Positions 4,310 to 5,096 of a DNA stretch of 5,096 nt are shown here, piece by piece. The notes under the pieces were generated by a model. That model worked only from the letters and a program-made list of their open reading frames with translations. It ran no database searches and was not told the DNA's origin. Position 1 is the stretch's first letter; every line of letters starts with the position of its first letter. The translations under genes were made by a program, and so were the position numbers. The DNA comes from Candidatus Atribacteria bacterium (GTDB lineage: Bacteria; Atribacterota; Atribacteria; Atribacterales; Atribacteraceae), in contig PWXL01000021.1 in the NCBI GenBank assembly GCA_003561145.1, positions 1-5,096 on the forward strand. The letters are read 5' to 3'.

Positions 4310-5096
4310 ATGGAGACTGTTCTCGAAAACATAGTTCACCGGAAAAAGGTATTTTTATCAGCAAGAAGCGCCTTCACCGTAGATGTTCTTGCCGAACTGT
4401 TCGCAGGTGCACAAAAGGCTGGTTCTCCTTTGAAGGAGAAACTCTCCAGCTTTCCGGGACCCAATATCATCGCGGAAATCAAGGTAGCCTCGCCCTCGCG
4501 GGGACGCATTCTCTCCCCCGAGAGGGTGGTTGATTGCGCAAAGATAGTTGAAGAGTACACACAGGGGGGAGCGGCAGCTGTATCGGTTGTTACCGAGGAG
4601 GCTTATTTTCTGGGGAGCGCCGAATTGCTCCACACCGTATGTAAAGTATCACCGCTTCCCGTTCTGCGCAAGGATTTTATTCTGGAAGAGAGCCAAATTT
4701 TTGAGTCTGTACTTTTAGGTGCCCAAGCAGTGCTTCTGATAACCCGCATTCTCTCGGCCAGCCGGCTGGAAAGGTTTATTGCACTGTGCAGATTATTGGG
4801 CATGACAGCCCTGGTTGAAGTTCACGATCGCCAAGACCTGCTCAAAGCCCTGGACTGTGGTGCCGATGTAGTGGGGATCAATAACCGGGACCTTGCCACC
4901 ATGAGGGTATCACACCGCCGCACCATTGATCTTCTTCCCTTGATTCCGGCAGGGGTGAAGATCGTGAGCGAAAGCGGTATCCGTTCTCATGATGATATAC
5001 AAGAACTTATGGAAGCCGGCGTACCTAATTTCCTGGTGGGTGAAAAATTGCTGGAATCGGTATCACTTACTCAAGCTCTCTTGAACCTGAGAGGAG
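4310..5096 (+). CDS. trpC: Indole-3-glycerol-phosphate synthase (TrpC), 3' end cut by window
   Basis: 262 codons of a TIM-barrel enzyme that closes the indole ring, converting CdRP (1-(2-carboxyphenylamino)-1-deoxyribulose-5-phosphate) to indole-3-glycerol phosphate with loss of CO2 and water. Visible motifs in order are IIAEIKVASPSRG (53-65; Glu56, Lys58), AAAVSVVTEE (88-97), LPVLRKDFI (116-124; Lys121), ALVEVHD (167-173; Glu170), VVGINNRDL (187-195; Asn191) and IVSESGI (218-224; Glu221, Ser222). The spacing of these residues matches the known catalytic and phosphate-binding set. Family length is about 255-270, so the stop should lie only a few codons past the edge. ATG 4310 follows a strong AAGGGGGG tract (4293-4300) by 9 bases and lies 18 bases after the trpD stop. 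Residue 59 is Val where Lys or Arg is usual (EIKxASPS). Monofunctional here as far as seen; trpF would have to follow or be fused beyond the window. Confidence 0.96.
   Translation, partial: METVLENIVHRKKVFLSARSAFTVDVLAELFAGAQKAGSPLKEKLSSFPGPNIIAEIKVASPSRGRILSPERVVDCAKIVEEYTQGGAAAVSVVTEEAYFLGSAELLHTVCKVSPLPVLRKDFILEESQIFESVLLGAQAVLLITRILSASRLERFIALCRLLGMTALVEVHDRQDLLKALDCGADVVGINNRDLATMRVSHRRTIDLLPLIPAGVKIVSESGIRSHDDIQELMEAGVPNFLVGEKLLESVSLTQALLNLRG

Noticed and set aside
1..5096. CRISPR arrays, insertion sequences, phage genes or defence systems
   Set aside because: No spaced repeats, transposase motifs, terminal inverted repeats or defence domains are seen; the window is biosynthetic.

Overview
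This window holds the start of a bacterial tryptophan operon with its own promoter and a tRNA-sensing T-box leader, preceded by a separate HAD-family phosphatase gene. All genes are on the + strand. Mixed GTG/ATG starts, purine-rich Shine-Dalgarno sites, a sigma-70/sigma-A type promoter and a T-box fit a Gram-positive-type or other T-box-bearing bacterium (Firmicutes and several deep-branching phyla have T-boxes). The sequence alone does not let me name a genus or phylum.

Layout: 1-203 is noncoding, with two short degenerate tandem repeats and a palindrome. 204-830 encodes a HAD hydrolase that resembles the phosphoglycolate phosphatase/PpaX group. 831-918 is an AT-rich spacer with direct repeats. 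919-947 is a near-consensus promoter, and about 954-1235 is a T-box riboswitch with a UGG (Trp) specifier and a terminator/antiterminator switch. Then come trpE (1247-2656), trpG (2681-3257, frame-broken), trpD (3254-4291) and trpC (4310 to the window edge, almost complete). Together these supply the two subunits of anthranilate synthase (TrpE, TrpG), anthranilate phosphoribosyltransferase (TrpD) and indole-3-glycerol-phosphate synthase (TrpC). The isomerase TrpF and tryptophan synthase TrpBA would be expected downstream.

The most interesting point is trpG. The gene is complete and well conserved, but it is split by a single extra base directly after the catalytic cysteine codon. The junction reads CUU-UGG-C, with a G-rich anti-Shine-Dalgarno-complementary stretch just upstream. 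This closely resembles the +1 programmed frameshift site of prfB (CUU-UGA-C), with the UGA stop replaced by the tryptophan codon UGG. If the base is real, scarcity of charged tRNA-Trp could stall ribosomes at UGG and favour the +1 slip that makes full-length TrpG. That would be a second tryptophan sensor in the same transcript, downstream of the T-box. The dull alternatives are a sequencing/assembly indel or an inactivating mutation, and the sequence alone cannot exclude them.
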